NCBI GenBank assembly: GCA_025462885.1
Contig: JAOAPN010000012.1
Location: 186,001 to 250,000, forward strand
Direction: 5' to 3'
Length of the DNA: 64,000 nt
Origin: Acidobacteriaceae bacterium
GTDB taxonomy: Bacteria; Acidobacteriota; Terriglobia; Terriglobales; Acidobacteriaceae
Shown here: positions 52,530 to 60,480 of the stretch, piece by piece
Position numbering within the stretch: position 1 is the first letter of the stretch
Layout: each line of letters begins with the position of its first letter
The notes under the pieces: generated by a model
Database searches by the model: none
What the model saw: the letters and a program-made list of their open reading frames with translations, nothing else
What the model was told of the DNA's origin: nothing
Translations under genes and position numbers: made by a program

Positions 52530-53957
52530 CTAACTTTCGAGGTCAACGCCGTGCAGCGGCTCGCGCCACCTGTCGCCGGCGGCGAAGCTCTTGTTCCATG
52601 TCTCACAGCAGGAGCGCAGCTTCTCCAACCTGGCTTTGTGCGCGGCCTCTAGAGCTAAATTGCTGACCTCGTGTGGATCGTTGCGCAGGTCGTACACCTC
52701 TTCAAAGGGTGCTGCGTTATCGGTGTACTGAATGTACTTCCAATGCAGCGATCGGATAGCGCGGCTCGAAGGAATGAACCCGTGGTTAGGGAAGCTATGC
52801 TCCACATACCATGCCCTTTGCATCTGCGGCGTAGTTCCGTGCATAACCGGCGCAATGCTCCGTCCCTGTGTCCCTTCTGGTACGGCGACTCCGGCTAGTT
52901 CCAGCAAAGTGGGATGGAGATCGATGTTCAGCGTAGGCTCGGCTACACGCACGCCCCTTTGCTTTGTCGGCAGCCGCGGGTCATACACGATGAGCGGAAT
53001 CCTAGTTGCTTCCTCATGCGCATACCACTTGCCGGCGAAGCCGTGTTCGCCGTGGTACACGCCATGATCCGCGGAATACACGATGACGGTGTTGTCTGCC
53101 AGCCCTTGCGTGCTTAGCTCCTGCCGTAGTGCTCCGATGGTATCGTCTATGCCGCTGATCAGCGCATAGTATCCTTTCATCGTCTCCTGTCGCAGCTTGG
53201 CAGTGGTATAGCGTGTGCTCCATCGTCGCCGATTCTCCGATCTTTGAATGGGAAGCGGAAAGCGCTCAATGTCCGATGCGGGCGCTCCCTGCGGCAACGG
53301 CACATTCAGGTTGTTATAGCGTGCGCGCGTCGCTATAGAAGGCAAATAAGTGCGCGGATCTTCGTCCTGCTCGTGCGGAGCCTTGAATGAGACGGAAATG
53401 CAGAAGGGCTTGTCGCGCGGCGCATTTCGCACAAAGTCCAAAGTTTGATCGGCAAGGATGTCTGTAAGGTGGGGACCGCTCTCGCCTTGCGGAAAGTAAT
53501 GGCCTTGACCCCCAAAACCCTTCCACACATCGAACGCACTCGACGGCATGGTGGCACCAACGCCAAACTTGCCGAGAAAGCCTGTGTGGTACCCGCTGCG
53601 ACGCATCAACCCGAAGTACGACCGCTGCACTTGTTCTGCGCTCAGAGGCTTTTCGAAATCGTTGATGCTGTGCGTCGCGGCATACTGCCCGGTCATAATG
53701 CTGGCACGCGATACGCAACAGATGGGCGTGGTGCAGAAGTGGTTCAGGAAGTGCAGGCCGTTCGCCGCCATCCCATCCAGATGCGGTGTCTTGACGTAGC
53801 GATTGCCCGCGCAGCCAAGCGCATCCGCACGGTGGTCGTCGCCGAGCAGCAGAATGATGTTGGGTCTACTGTCTGCCTTTGCCTGACCAGCGTAGGCAAG
53901 ACTGCTGGAAGCTGCGAGTCCCAGCAGTTCTACAAAATTGCGGCGTGTGATGCTCAT
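52530..53957 (-). CDS. Sulfatase with atypical CCVSR active-site motif, exported
   Basis: A 475-residue sulfatase. TRRNFVELLGLAASSSLAYA is a Tat-type signal peptide. Metal ligands begin at LLLGDDHRADALG. The formylglycine site reads PICCVSRASIMTG; with Cys80 as the modified residue, Val82 stands where Pro or Ala is usual and Arg84 is kept. Further landmarks are HEQDEDPRTYLPS and YSADHGVYHGEHGF, and the C-terminus holds the typical YDLRNDPHEVSNLA. It is only distantly similar to the sulfatase opposite it, so the pair is not a recent duplication. It probably acts on a different linkage of the same material. Confidence 0.9.
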   Translation of the reverse strand: MSITRRNFVELLGLAASSSLAYAGQAKADSRPNIILLLGDDHRADALGCAGNRYVKTPHLDGMAANGLHFLNHFCTTPICCVSRASIMTGQYAATHSINDFEKPLSAEQVQRSYFGLMRRSGYHTGFLGKFGVGATMPSSAFDVWKGFGGQGHYFPQGESGPHLTDILADQTLDFVRNAPRDKPFCISVSFKAPHEQDEDPRTYLPSIATRARYNNLNVPLPQGAPASDIERFPLPIQRSENRRRWSTRYTTAKLRQETMKGYYALISGIDDTIGALRQELSTQGLADNTVIVYSADHGVYHGEHGFAGKWYAHEEATRIPLIVYDPRLPTKQRGVRVAEPTLNIDLHPTLLELAGVAVPEGTQGRSIAPVMHGTTPQMQRAWYVEHSFPNHGFIPSSRAIRSLHWKYIQYTDNAAPFEEVYDLRNDPHEVSNLALEAAHKARLEKLRSCCETWNKSFAAGDRWREPLHGVDLES

Positions 53958-54536
53958 GCTTTGCTCCTTAGAAAGCGATCTGCGACGCCATCAGCGAAGA
54001 GCTAGAAGCGTGCAGCAAAACCTAAATTCGAGATGGAACTGTCTGGCACCTGTGAAAGGAGAAGTTTTCAAAGTCGGCGAAAGGAGGGGAGTCCGGTGCG
54101 GGGCCAAATTGCAGGAATGCTGCCGTGACTTATGATTCCGGATTGGCACCCCGAAACGCGTTTGTATCTTTTGTATCTATCGATATTTCAAGTACAGATA
54201 TCGCTCATTGCCTCATTATCGGCTGTGATCGAGGCTGAGTCGAGCAACCATGAACGAAATCCGCTGCTGCAAAACCGCCTGCGATCGTCTCCAAAAGCCT
54301 AATCGCGGGTAGAAGCGGCTCAAAAACCACGGTAGACCCAACTTGATGGGCCAGAATCAGGGGTTGGTCCCACCAAACTTTAAAAGTTCCCGCTGACTTT
54401 CATCGACACTCCAAGACTACTGCGGCGCGACGGGGAAAGTAGATGATCGACCAACTCTACGAATATTTGGAATTTCTGGAAAAGACTGAGGTGGATAAAT
54501 GAAGAAACAAGAAATAATGCTTTCGATCCCATCTTC
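53958..54536. other. Gene-free stretch, possible decayed DNA
   Basis: About 580 bases between the second sulfatase and the DUF2235 gene. A short frame at 54443-54502 encodes 19 residues (MIDQLYEYLEFLEK...), with nothing recognisable. ttgtatc occurs twice around 54168-54185. The lower GC and lack of long frames suggest a remnant of lost or inserted DNA, but no transposase fragment could be identified with confidence. Confidence 0.35.
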
Positions 54537-55697
54537 TCAGAATTCAGCTACAAAGTTGTTTCTCATGCTCTGTCGTTCAAGTGATTCCATCGGTATCCAC
54601 TTCTCCAGTTTGTGATCAGGAGGCAGATCCTTCGGCTTCCATTTTGATTGCATGACGCTCTCGTGAATGAACGACTTCGGCGGAATTGTCCTGAAGCGTC
54701 CGCGCGGGAATATCAACTTCTTTTTGTCCACGTGAGGGTCTTGTTGCGGTAGAAACTCGCAAGCCCACCAAATGCCCTTAAGTGAAAAATGAGGGTCCGC
54801 AGTAGGATCAGGCTGCACAAATTCGGGGATCTGAAGCAATTGAGGAAAGGCCGTACATCTGCCTAACACGATCTTTGCTTTGTATTCGTTCAACTCGAGT
54901 CCGTGGGCAATCGCTTCTACCATCATCCATTCCAGAGCAATCTTTGACAGGCCGCTTGTTTTCTCTGGGTAGCTGCCACCGATGTCGGAATGTACGCCTG
55001 TGAACCACACCTGCCTGAAATCCTGCGGAGACTGACACTCGCCCCAGAGATTGTCCTGATAAAAGCATCTTCGCTCATGAATGGATACGGCATGCCTGCC
55101 AACCTCAATGATGGGGTTTGTACCGAGGAAAGGCAGCGTTACGGGATCATATACCCACCCGTAGCTACTTACCGTGTCCCAAAGCCCACAGAACTTAATC
55201 TTCACGCGGTTGGTATGGGAGAACTGCCACTTGAAGACCTCATCCGAGGCAAATTGCTTGATTCTCCCCTTGGCGTCCCGGCTCCGCTTCGAATACATAT
55301 CGAGTATGTACGGAATCGCTCCGTGGTTACCGTGGCATAGCAAACCGAAAACATTGATCAGGCTTGCCAGAGCGCGTACGGTGAAAGCGCCCCGACTAAA
55401 GCCGAAAAGGTAAATGCTATCTCCGTCCTCATAGTTGTCCATCAGGTAGCGGTACGCATCGCCGACGTTCCGCAGCAGCCCATGTCCGAATGCCAGCCCT
55501 CTGACCTTCGAAAGGTGTTTGCTGAAAAAACCCCTTGCGTTCGGATCGCCCATCGTTCCCACGCCGGGATGGTAATAGCCCGTCTGACGTGGACTTATCT
55601 CAAGGCTGCTATAGAGCTTTGCGACGTTTGATTCTTCTTCGACCTTATCGAAGCCGTTTCCGGTGCCATCGCAACAGATGACAATATTCTTTCCCAT
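54537..55697 (-). CDS. DUF2235 alpha/beta-hydrolase-like protein
   Basis: A 386-residue protein of the DUF2235 (Tle1-related) family. It opens with KNIVICCDGTGNGFDKVEEESNVAKL, a family hallmark. The nucleophile elbow is GFSRGAFTVRAL, and a further family block is WFTGVHSDIGGSYPEK with the probable catalytic Asp/His region. Relatives include type VI secretion phospholipase effectors. No VgrG, PAAR, immunity or other secretion gene is near, and there is no signal peptide. ATG 55697 is chosen because GGAGGA lies 10 bases upstream. The gene is less GC-rich than its neighbours, which hints at acquisition by transfer. Confidence 0.85.
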   Translation of the reverse strand: MGKNIVICCDGTGNGFDKVEEESNVAKLYSSLEISPRQTGYYHPGVGTMGDPNARGFFSKHLSKVRGLAFGHGLLRNVGDAYRYLMDNYEDGDSIYLFGFSRGAFTVRALASLINVFGLLCHGNHGAIPYILDMYSKRSRDAKGRIKQFASDEVFKWQFSHTNRVKIKFCGLWDTVSSYGWVYDPVTLPFLGTNPIIEVGRHAVSIHERRCFYQDNLWGECQSPQDFRQVWFTGVHSDIGGSYPEKTSGLSKIALEWMMVEAIAHGLELNEYKAKIVLGRCTAFPQLLQIPEFVQPDPTADPHFSLKGIWWACEFLPQQDPHVDKKKLIFPRGRFRTIPPKSFIHESVMQSKWKPKDLPPDHKLEKWIPMESLERQSMRNNFVAEF

Positions 55698-55787
55698 GAG
55701 ACCCGAGTCCTCCAATGTGTATTAGGGGCCTGTGTCCATATTAAAGAGTTAGACAAAGAAGAATAATAACAGCAATATTTGAAACGC

Positions 55788-55816
55788 AAAAAAAGCCCGC
55801 GCTCCCGAAGGAGCGC
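55788..55816 (-). terminator. Rho-independent terminator of the hyuA-hyuB operon
   Basis: On the minus strand GCGCTCC pairs with GGAGCGC around the tetraloop TTCG, followed by GGGC and a run of seven T. It lies 68 bases downstream of the hyuB stop. Confidence 0.85.
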
Positions 55817-55883
55817 AGACAAGCCGTGTCAAATAACTGCCTTACCTGGCATCTGAACTATCTGTTGGTGATGCAATCGCAAA

Positions 55884-57509
55884 CTACTGCGGCGCTCCCC
55901 ATCCTCCTCCGCCCGGCGTTTCTACGCGAATCACCGAGCCGGCAGTCGCTTCGAAGCTGCACTTTCCTGGCAGTGCAGTCATCTTGTCATCTACAAGCAG
56001 AATGGATCGTCCCAAAGACCCAGGAGCACCTCCGGCCAGACCATACGGCGCAAATACTCTCCGGTCCATCAGCATCGTGACCTTGGACGGGCTTAAGAGC
56101 TCGATCTCACGGATAATGCCATCTCCTCCGCGAAACTGACCGCTTCCTCCGGAATTCGGCCTATAGGAATAGGAACGCACACGGAAGGGATAGGCATACT
56201 CCAGCGCCTCGACCGGCGTGTTGAGCGAGTTGGTCATGTGAGTGTGAATACCCGAGATGCCGTCTGCATTGGGTCGGGCTCCCATCCCTCCGGCGATCGT
56301 TTCGTAATAAGCGAAAGGCTTACCGGTTCGGGTATCTACTCCGCCGATGGTGAGGTTGTTCATGGTCCCCGAACTTGCTGCGGGAATGCGTCCAGGAAGC
56401 GCCTGAGCCAGTGCCTTCAGTAGGACATCTACGATGCGCTGTGAAGTCTCAACATTTCCGCCGGCAACCGGAGCGGGAAGCCTTGCATCGACGATGCTTC
56501 CCTGTTCCGTAAAGACCTGGACAGGTCGCATCAAACCCGCAGACGCTGGAGCGTCGTCGGGAAGAAGACACCGCATGACGTAGTACACCGCCGAATACGT
56601 GATGGCATAAACAGCATTGATACTGCTGGCGACTTGTTCGCTCGATCCGGCAAAGTCCACGGTGACGGAGCGAGCTTCGGCATCCAGTTTAATCGCTACT
56701 TGTATCCGGACGGGGACTTCGCTGAACCCGTCGTTGTCCAGGAAGTCTTCGGCGTAAACGCTGCGGCTTTCAATCCCGGCAAGTTCCGCACGCATCAATC
56801 GTTCGGAGTAGTCGAGAAGGTCTTCCGAGAGTTTTTTAATTGCCGAGATTCCATACTTTGCGATCAACTCATGAAGCCGAATCTCACCTACCCTGCATGC
56901 TCCGATCTGCGACATCAGATCGCCGCGGCGCTCCTCGGGTGTTCTCACATTATGCAAAATTATCTGGAGGATGCTCTCGTTCAGATGGCCCGCTTCCACG
57001 ATTCGTACTGGTGGGATCCGTAGTCCTTCCTGGTATATCTCGCGGCAGAGTCCCATGGATCCGGGATACATTCCGCCTACATCCGCGTGGTGGGCGCGAA
57101 CCGCAATATACATCAAAGGAGCGTCCGGTGCGGATGGAGCGAAGACTCCGAGAACCATGGTGATGTCGGGAAGGTGTGTCCCTCCGGCGTATGGATCGTT
57201 CAGAATGGCAACATCTCCTGGACGAAGCGTCATAACATCCATGACTGCCTTGACTGACATGGGCATCGAGCCAAGGTGAACAGGCATATGGTCACCCATG
57301 GCGATCACCTGACCAGCTTCATCAAAAACAGCACAGGAGTAGTCGCGGCGCTCCTTGATGTTTGGAGAGAAGGAGGTCCGGCGGAGCGCGGCCCCCATCT
57401 CCTCAGCTACCGAATGCGTTGCGCTTTTGAAGACAGCGAGCTCAATCGGATCACTCACGGCGGCTGCGTCAACCACTTCAGGATTCGAATCGATCGGAGT
57501 AGTTGGCAT
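55884..57509 (-). CDS. Hydantoinase B/oxoprolinase-family subunit (HyuB)
   Basis: A 541-residue HyuB-type subunit of the ATP-dependent hydantoinase/5-oxoprolinase/acetone carboxylase family. Family landmarks are SVAEEMGAALRRTSFSPNIKERRDYSCAVFD at the start, AILNDPYAGGTHLPDITMV, YPGSMGLCREIYQEGLRIPP, and at the end GGSGQFRGGDGI and ATAGSVIRVETPGGGGWG. It works with HyuA, whose stop is only 3 bases upstream of this ATG. The pair opens cyclic imides or lactams such as hydantoins or 5-oxoproline with ATP in the cytoplasm. The exact substrate is not decided. Confidence 0.92.
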   Translation of the reverse strand: MPTTPIDSNPEVVDAAAVSDPIELAVFKSATHSVAEEMGAALRRTSFSPNIKERRDYSCAVFDEAGQVIAMGDHMPVHLGSMPMSVKAVMDVMTLRPGDVAILNDPYAGGTHLPDITMVLGVFAPSAPDAPLMYIAVRAHHADVGGMYPGSMGLCREIYQEGLRIPPVRIVEAGHLNESILQIILHNVRTPEERRGDLMSQIGACRVGEIRLHELIAKYGISAIKKLSEDLLDYSERLMRAELAGIESRSVYAEDFLDNDGFSEVPVRIQVAIKLDAEARSVTVDFAGSSEQVASSINAVYAITYSAVYYVMRCLLPDDAPASAGLMRPVQVFTEQGSIVDARLPAPVAGGNVETSQRIVDVLLKALAQALPGRIPAASSGTMNNLTIGGVDTRTGKPFAYYETIAGGMGARPNADGISGIHTHMTNSLNTPVEALEYAYPFRVRSYSYRPNSGGSGQFRGGDGIIREIELLSPSKVTMLMDRRVFAPYGLAGGAPGSLGRSILLVDDKMTALPGKCSFEATAGSVIRVETPGGGGWGAPQ

Positions 57510-57512
57510 GGA

Positions 57513-59480
57513 CTAATTTACCTCCACGATCAGGTTGCCATAGAGGTCGACCATGGCTACGCATCCCGGAGGAAGGACGGTCGTCGAACTGTATTCGGTG
57601 ATCAGCGCGGGGCCTGAGACAGTGTCGCCGGCGACCAGCAGATCACGGCTATACACCGTGCTATCGAGCCATGCCCCGGAAAAATAGATTGGCCGTACTT
57701 TCAGCACCGCTTGAACACCATCCCCTACTGCTGGATTACTGACTGGAAGATGAACGGGCTTGTTCTGGACGACGAAGCGCAATCGCACATTAACAATTTC
57801 CAGTGCAGCACTTCTGTTTGCATATCCATAGCGCTTCTCATGAATACTGTGAAAATCTTCAAAGAGAGTTGGCGCATCAGGAACGTTCAACTCATATCCC
57901 TGCCCGGCGTAGCGCAGGTCAACAGAGCGGACTGCTATTCCTTCAAGACCTTCTTCCAGGAGATCTTTTTTACCACGCTCCTCCAGTTCGACGAAGAATG
58001 AATGAAGGTCTTCACGGGTCGCCTGCGAGAGCATAACCGTACGCGAATAGTCCCGCACCGTGTCCGCCATGAGAATACCTAGAGCCGAGAGTGCTCCGGG
58101 CATCCGTGGGATAAGAACTCTCCCAATCCGCAAGGACTTGGCCATGGAACATGCGTGCAGCGGGCCGGCACCGCCGAAGCTGAGAAGCGTAAACTCCCGT
58201 GGATCGTGGCCGCGCTCGATCGAGATGACGCGCACAGCCTTTTCCATCGCCGCCTCCGCAAGCAGCAGGATGCCCGAGGCGAACTGTTCGACCGTGAAGC
58301 TGCCCTTGGCCTGCTCCATGAAATCGCGGGTTCGCTGTGCCTCAAGTCGGACACCGCCGCCCAGGAAGAGTTCAGGGTCGAGACGACCTAGCAGAAGATT
58401 GGCATCTGTAACTGTCGGCTTCTCTCCACGACCGTAGCAGATTGGCCCGGGTATGGAACCTGCCGATTCAGGCCCGACGTGGAGGATACCTCCGTGGTCA
58501 AACCGCGCGAGCGATCCCCCGCCGGCGCCGACCGTATGAATATCCAGCATGGGAACGCTGACTGGCATCTCGGAGACGATCGCCTCACTTGTTGTTCGCG
58601 GTCCGCCCTCCGCGGCGTCCATCAGTGAAACGTCGGTCGAAGTGCCTCCCATGTCGAAGCCGATGATCTTATCGAAGCCCGCCATACGACCTAGCTGGTA
58701 AGCTCCGATGACACCACCCGCGGGGCCCGACAGAACAGTACGTACAGGCTCCCTGGCTGCGAGACGCGCCGAGACGATACCTCCGGACGATTGCATCACG
58801 TGAATCGAGCTTTTTGGAAAAGCCTCAGTCAATCGGCATTCCAATCGGCTCAGGTAGCTGCTGACCCTGGGCGCAAGATAAGCATTCGTCACCACGGTCG
58901 AACCACGTTCAAACTCACGAAACTCAGGCAGGATCTGATGCGATAGCGAAATCGGAAGTCCCAGCGGAGCGAGTGCTTCGGCAACAAGAAGCTCGTTGCG
59001 AGAATTCGCAAAGGAGAACAGCAATGAGATGGCAATGGCTTCCGCACCGCTCTGGCTGATGGCCTGCGATAGCTGTTCAAGTGACTCTTGCGAGGGATTC
59101 AACAATATCTCCCCTGAAGATCCCGTACGCTCCTGAACGCCAAAACGTAGGGCTGATGGAACGACACACGTTAACGGTGAGCGGAACCAGTCGTAGAGGC
59201 TGGTGCGAGCCTGACGTCCGATGGCTATCGTATCTTCGAAGCCGGCAGTCGTCACAAACGCGACCTTCGCGCCCTTGCGCTCCAGCATCGCGTTTGTACC
59301 GACTGTGGTCCCATGCCGCACCTCGGGCACTTCACCGTTCGTGGCGATTTGCGTGACACAGTCCAGCACCGCCCTGCCTGGATCTTCGGGGGTGGAGAAG
59401 ATCTTCAAGACATGCACTTCACCGTCCTTTAAATAGACGCAATCGGTGAAGGTTCCACCGCTATCGATCGCAATTCTCAT
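57513..59480 (-). CDS. Hydantoinase A/oxoprolinase-family subunit (HyuA)
   Basis: A 655-residue ATP-binding subunit. It begins MRIAIDSGGTFTDCVYLKDGE, the phosphate-binding signature of the hydantoinase A/oxoprolinase N-domain, followed by VRHGTTVGTNAMLERKGA. The core has GFDMGGTSTDVSLMD and GAGGGSLARFD, and the C-domain contains DLRYAGQGYELNV. The start at ATG 59480 is clear from the signature and a GGAG-type site upstream; the longer frame is non-homologous. It forms an operon with the GntR regulator upstream (58-base gap) and HyuB downstream. Confidence 0.93.
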   Translation of the reverse strand: MRIAIDSGGTFTDCVYLKDGEVHVLKIFSTPEDPGRAVLDCVTQIATNGEVPEVRHGTTVGTNAMLERKGAKVAFVTTAGFEDTIAIGRQARTSLYDWFRSPLTCVVPSALRFGVQERTGSSGEILLNPSQESLEQLSQAISQSGAEAIAISLLFSFANSRNELLVAEALAPLGLPISLSHQILPEFREFERGSTVVTNAYLAPRVSSYLSRLECRLTEAFPKSSIHVMQSSGGIVSARLAAREPVRTVLSGPAGGVIGAYQLGRMAGFDKIIGFDMGGTSTDVSLMDAAEGGPRTTSEAIVSEMPVSVPMLDIHTVGAGGGSLARFDHGGILHVGPESAGSIPGPICYGRGEKPTVTDANLLLGRLDPELFLGGGVRLEAQRTRDFMEQAKGSFTVEQFASGILLLAEAAMEKAVRVISIERGHDPREFTLLSFGGAGPLHACSMAKSLRIGRVLIPRMPGALSALGILMADTVRDYSRTVMLSQATREDLHSFFVELEERGKKDLLEEGLEGIAVRSVDLRYAGQGYELNVPDAPTLFEDFHSIHEKRYGYANRSAALEIVNVRLRFVVQNKPVHLPVSNPAVGDGVQAVLKVRPIYFSGAWLDSTVYSRDLLVAGDTVSGPALITEYSSTTVLPPGCVAMVDLYGNLIVEVN

Positions 59481-59538
59481 ACCTGCAAAACTCCGTTCGT
59501 CTCGGGCTGGATCACATCGTACAGGCAACGATGGAATG

Positions 59539-60249
59539 CTAGGGAGTGGGACGACGACCACCACTCGCTGAGGGCCGGCTAGTAGAAGAATTGGGGACGT
59601 CACGAGCCTGGCCGACACTTGGGATGGTAACGCGGGAGGTCCGCTCGATGGTGCGGATAACGTGCTCGGTCGCCCGGTCGCGGGCCTGCTCCGGCTTACG
59701 CGCCTTAATGGCTCGGACGATGGCGTGATGCTCATCCACAAGCTCTTTGCCGTAGCTCGACATCGAGATGACGAGATAGAAGTAGCGAATGAGACGGGTT
59801 TGCAGATGAGAGGTCATCTCGGCCATCAGCTCATTTCCGCTCGCCGCTGCAATTTCAATATGCAGATTCCGATTCCATTCGAGGAAGGTTTCGTAACTCG
59901 CTTTTTGACCCGCGTGGTAGACATAGTTGGCCCAGCGCTCAATATTGGCGATCTGTTCTTCGGTAGCACGCTCAGCCGCCATCGCGGCCGCAGCAGGATC
60001 GAGGACAAGCTGCATCTCGTTCAGATTTCTAAACTCGTCGAACGTCAGTGGCGCGACGAAATATCCGCGAAAGGGAACGATCTGAAGCAATGCCTCTTCC
60101 TGCAATCTCCGGCACGCCTCACGAATGGGGGTCCGGCTCGCCTTGTAGCGAGCACACAGCTCCGACTCGGAGAGTGAAGCGCCAGGTTTCAATTCGCAAC
60201 TAATGATGTCATTTCTCAGAGCCACATAAATTCGGAGTGATTCTGTCAT
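59539..60249 (-). CDS. GntR-family regulator, FadR subfamily (FCD domain)
   Basis: A 236-residue transcription factor. Residues about 5-65 are the winged helix (SLRIYVALRNDIISCELKPGASLSESEL, then YKASRTPIREACRRLQEE). Residues about 75-205 are the all-helical FCD ligand-binding domain with FLEWNRNLHIEIAAASGN and VDEHHAIVRAIKARKPEQA, whose histidines and Asp usually hold a metal. The C-terminal 30 residues are Ser/Pro/Arg-rich. ATG 60249 has GAGGG 8 bases upstream. As first gene of the hyuA-hyuB operon and divergent from a TonB receptor, it probably controls both in response to the imported substrate. Confidence 0.9.
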   Translation of the reverse strand: MTESLRIYVALRNDIISCELKPGASLSESELCARYKASRTPIREACRRLQEEALLQIVPFRGYFVAPLTFDEFRNLNEMQLVLDPAAAAMAAERATEEQIANIERWANYVYHAGQKASYETFLEWNRNLHIEIAAASGNELMAEMTSHLQTRLIRYFYLVISMSSYGKELVDEHHAIVRAIKARKPEQARDRATEHVIRTIERTSRVTIPSVGQARDVPNSSTSRPSASGGRRPTP

Positions 60250-60271
60250 TGCGGCTACCCTCACATACAAG

Positions 60272-60281
60272 TTGTATACAA
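60272..60281. promoter_or_regulatory. TTGTATACAA palindrome, candidate GntR/FCD operator
   Basis: A perfect 10-bp palindrome 23 bases upstream of the GntR start; an overlapping second half-site (catacaag at 60264-60271) gives two phased ttgtat units on the minus strand. GntR-FCD regulators commonly bind such short TNGTATACNA-type palindromes. The site fits autoregulation. Confidence 0.6.
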
Positions 60282-60383
60282 TTCAAAGATTTCTCGACAG
60301 ACGATCCAATGCATCGATCTGTAAATGCGTTTATTAAGCTTATAACTGGCTTATTTAGCGATCAGCAAGATAAAAATTAATCA

Positions 60384-60412
60384 TTGACAAACTGCACAGT
60401 ACAAACTATAAG
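60384..60412 (+). promoter_or_regulatory. Sigma-70 promoter of the TonB receptor/DUF2891 operon
   Basis: TTGACA (60384-60389), a 17-base spacer, then TATAAG (60407-60412). Start of transcription is expected near 60419, about 60 bases before the receptor ATG. It is about 100 bases from the GntR-type palindrome, so direct repression from that site alone is not certain. Confidence 0.75.
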
Positions 60413-60480
60413 CAAGGAACGCCGTTGTGAAAATCACATGAATTGGCGCTCCGTTGAAGCGGCAGCGCTAGGAGGATGCA

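Noticed and set aside
54361..54502. Remnant of an insertion sequence
   Set aside because: Some phrases looked transposon-like, but no transposase segment or inverted-repeat ends could be identified.
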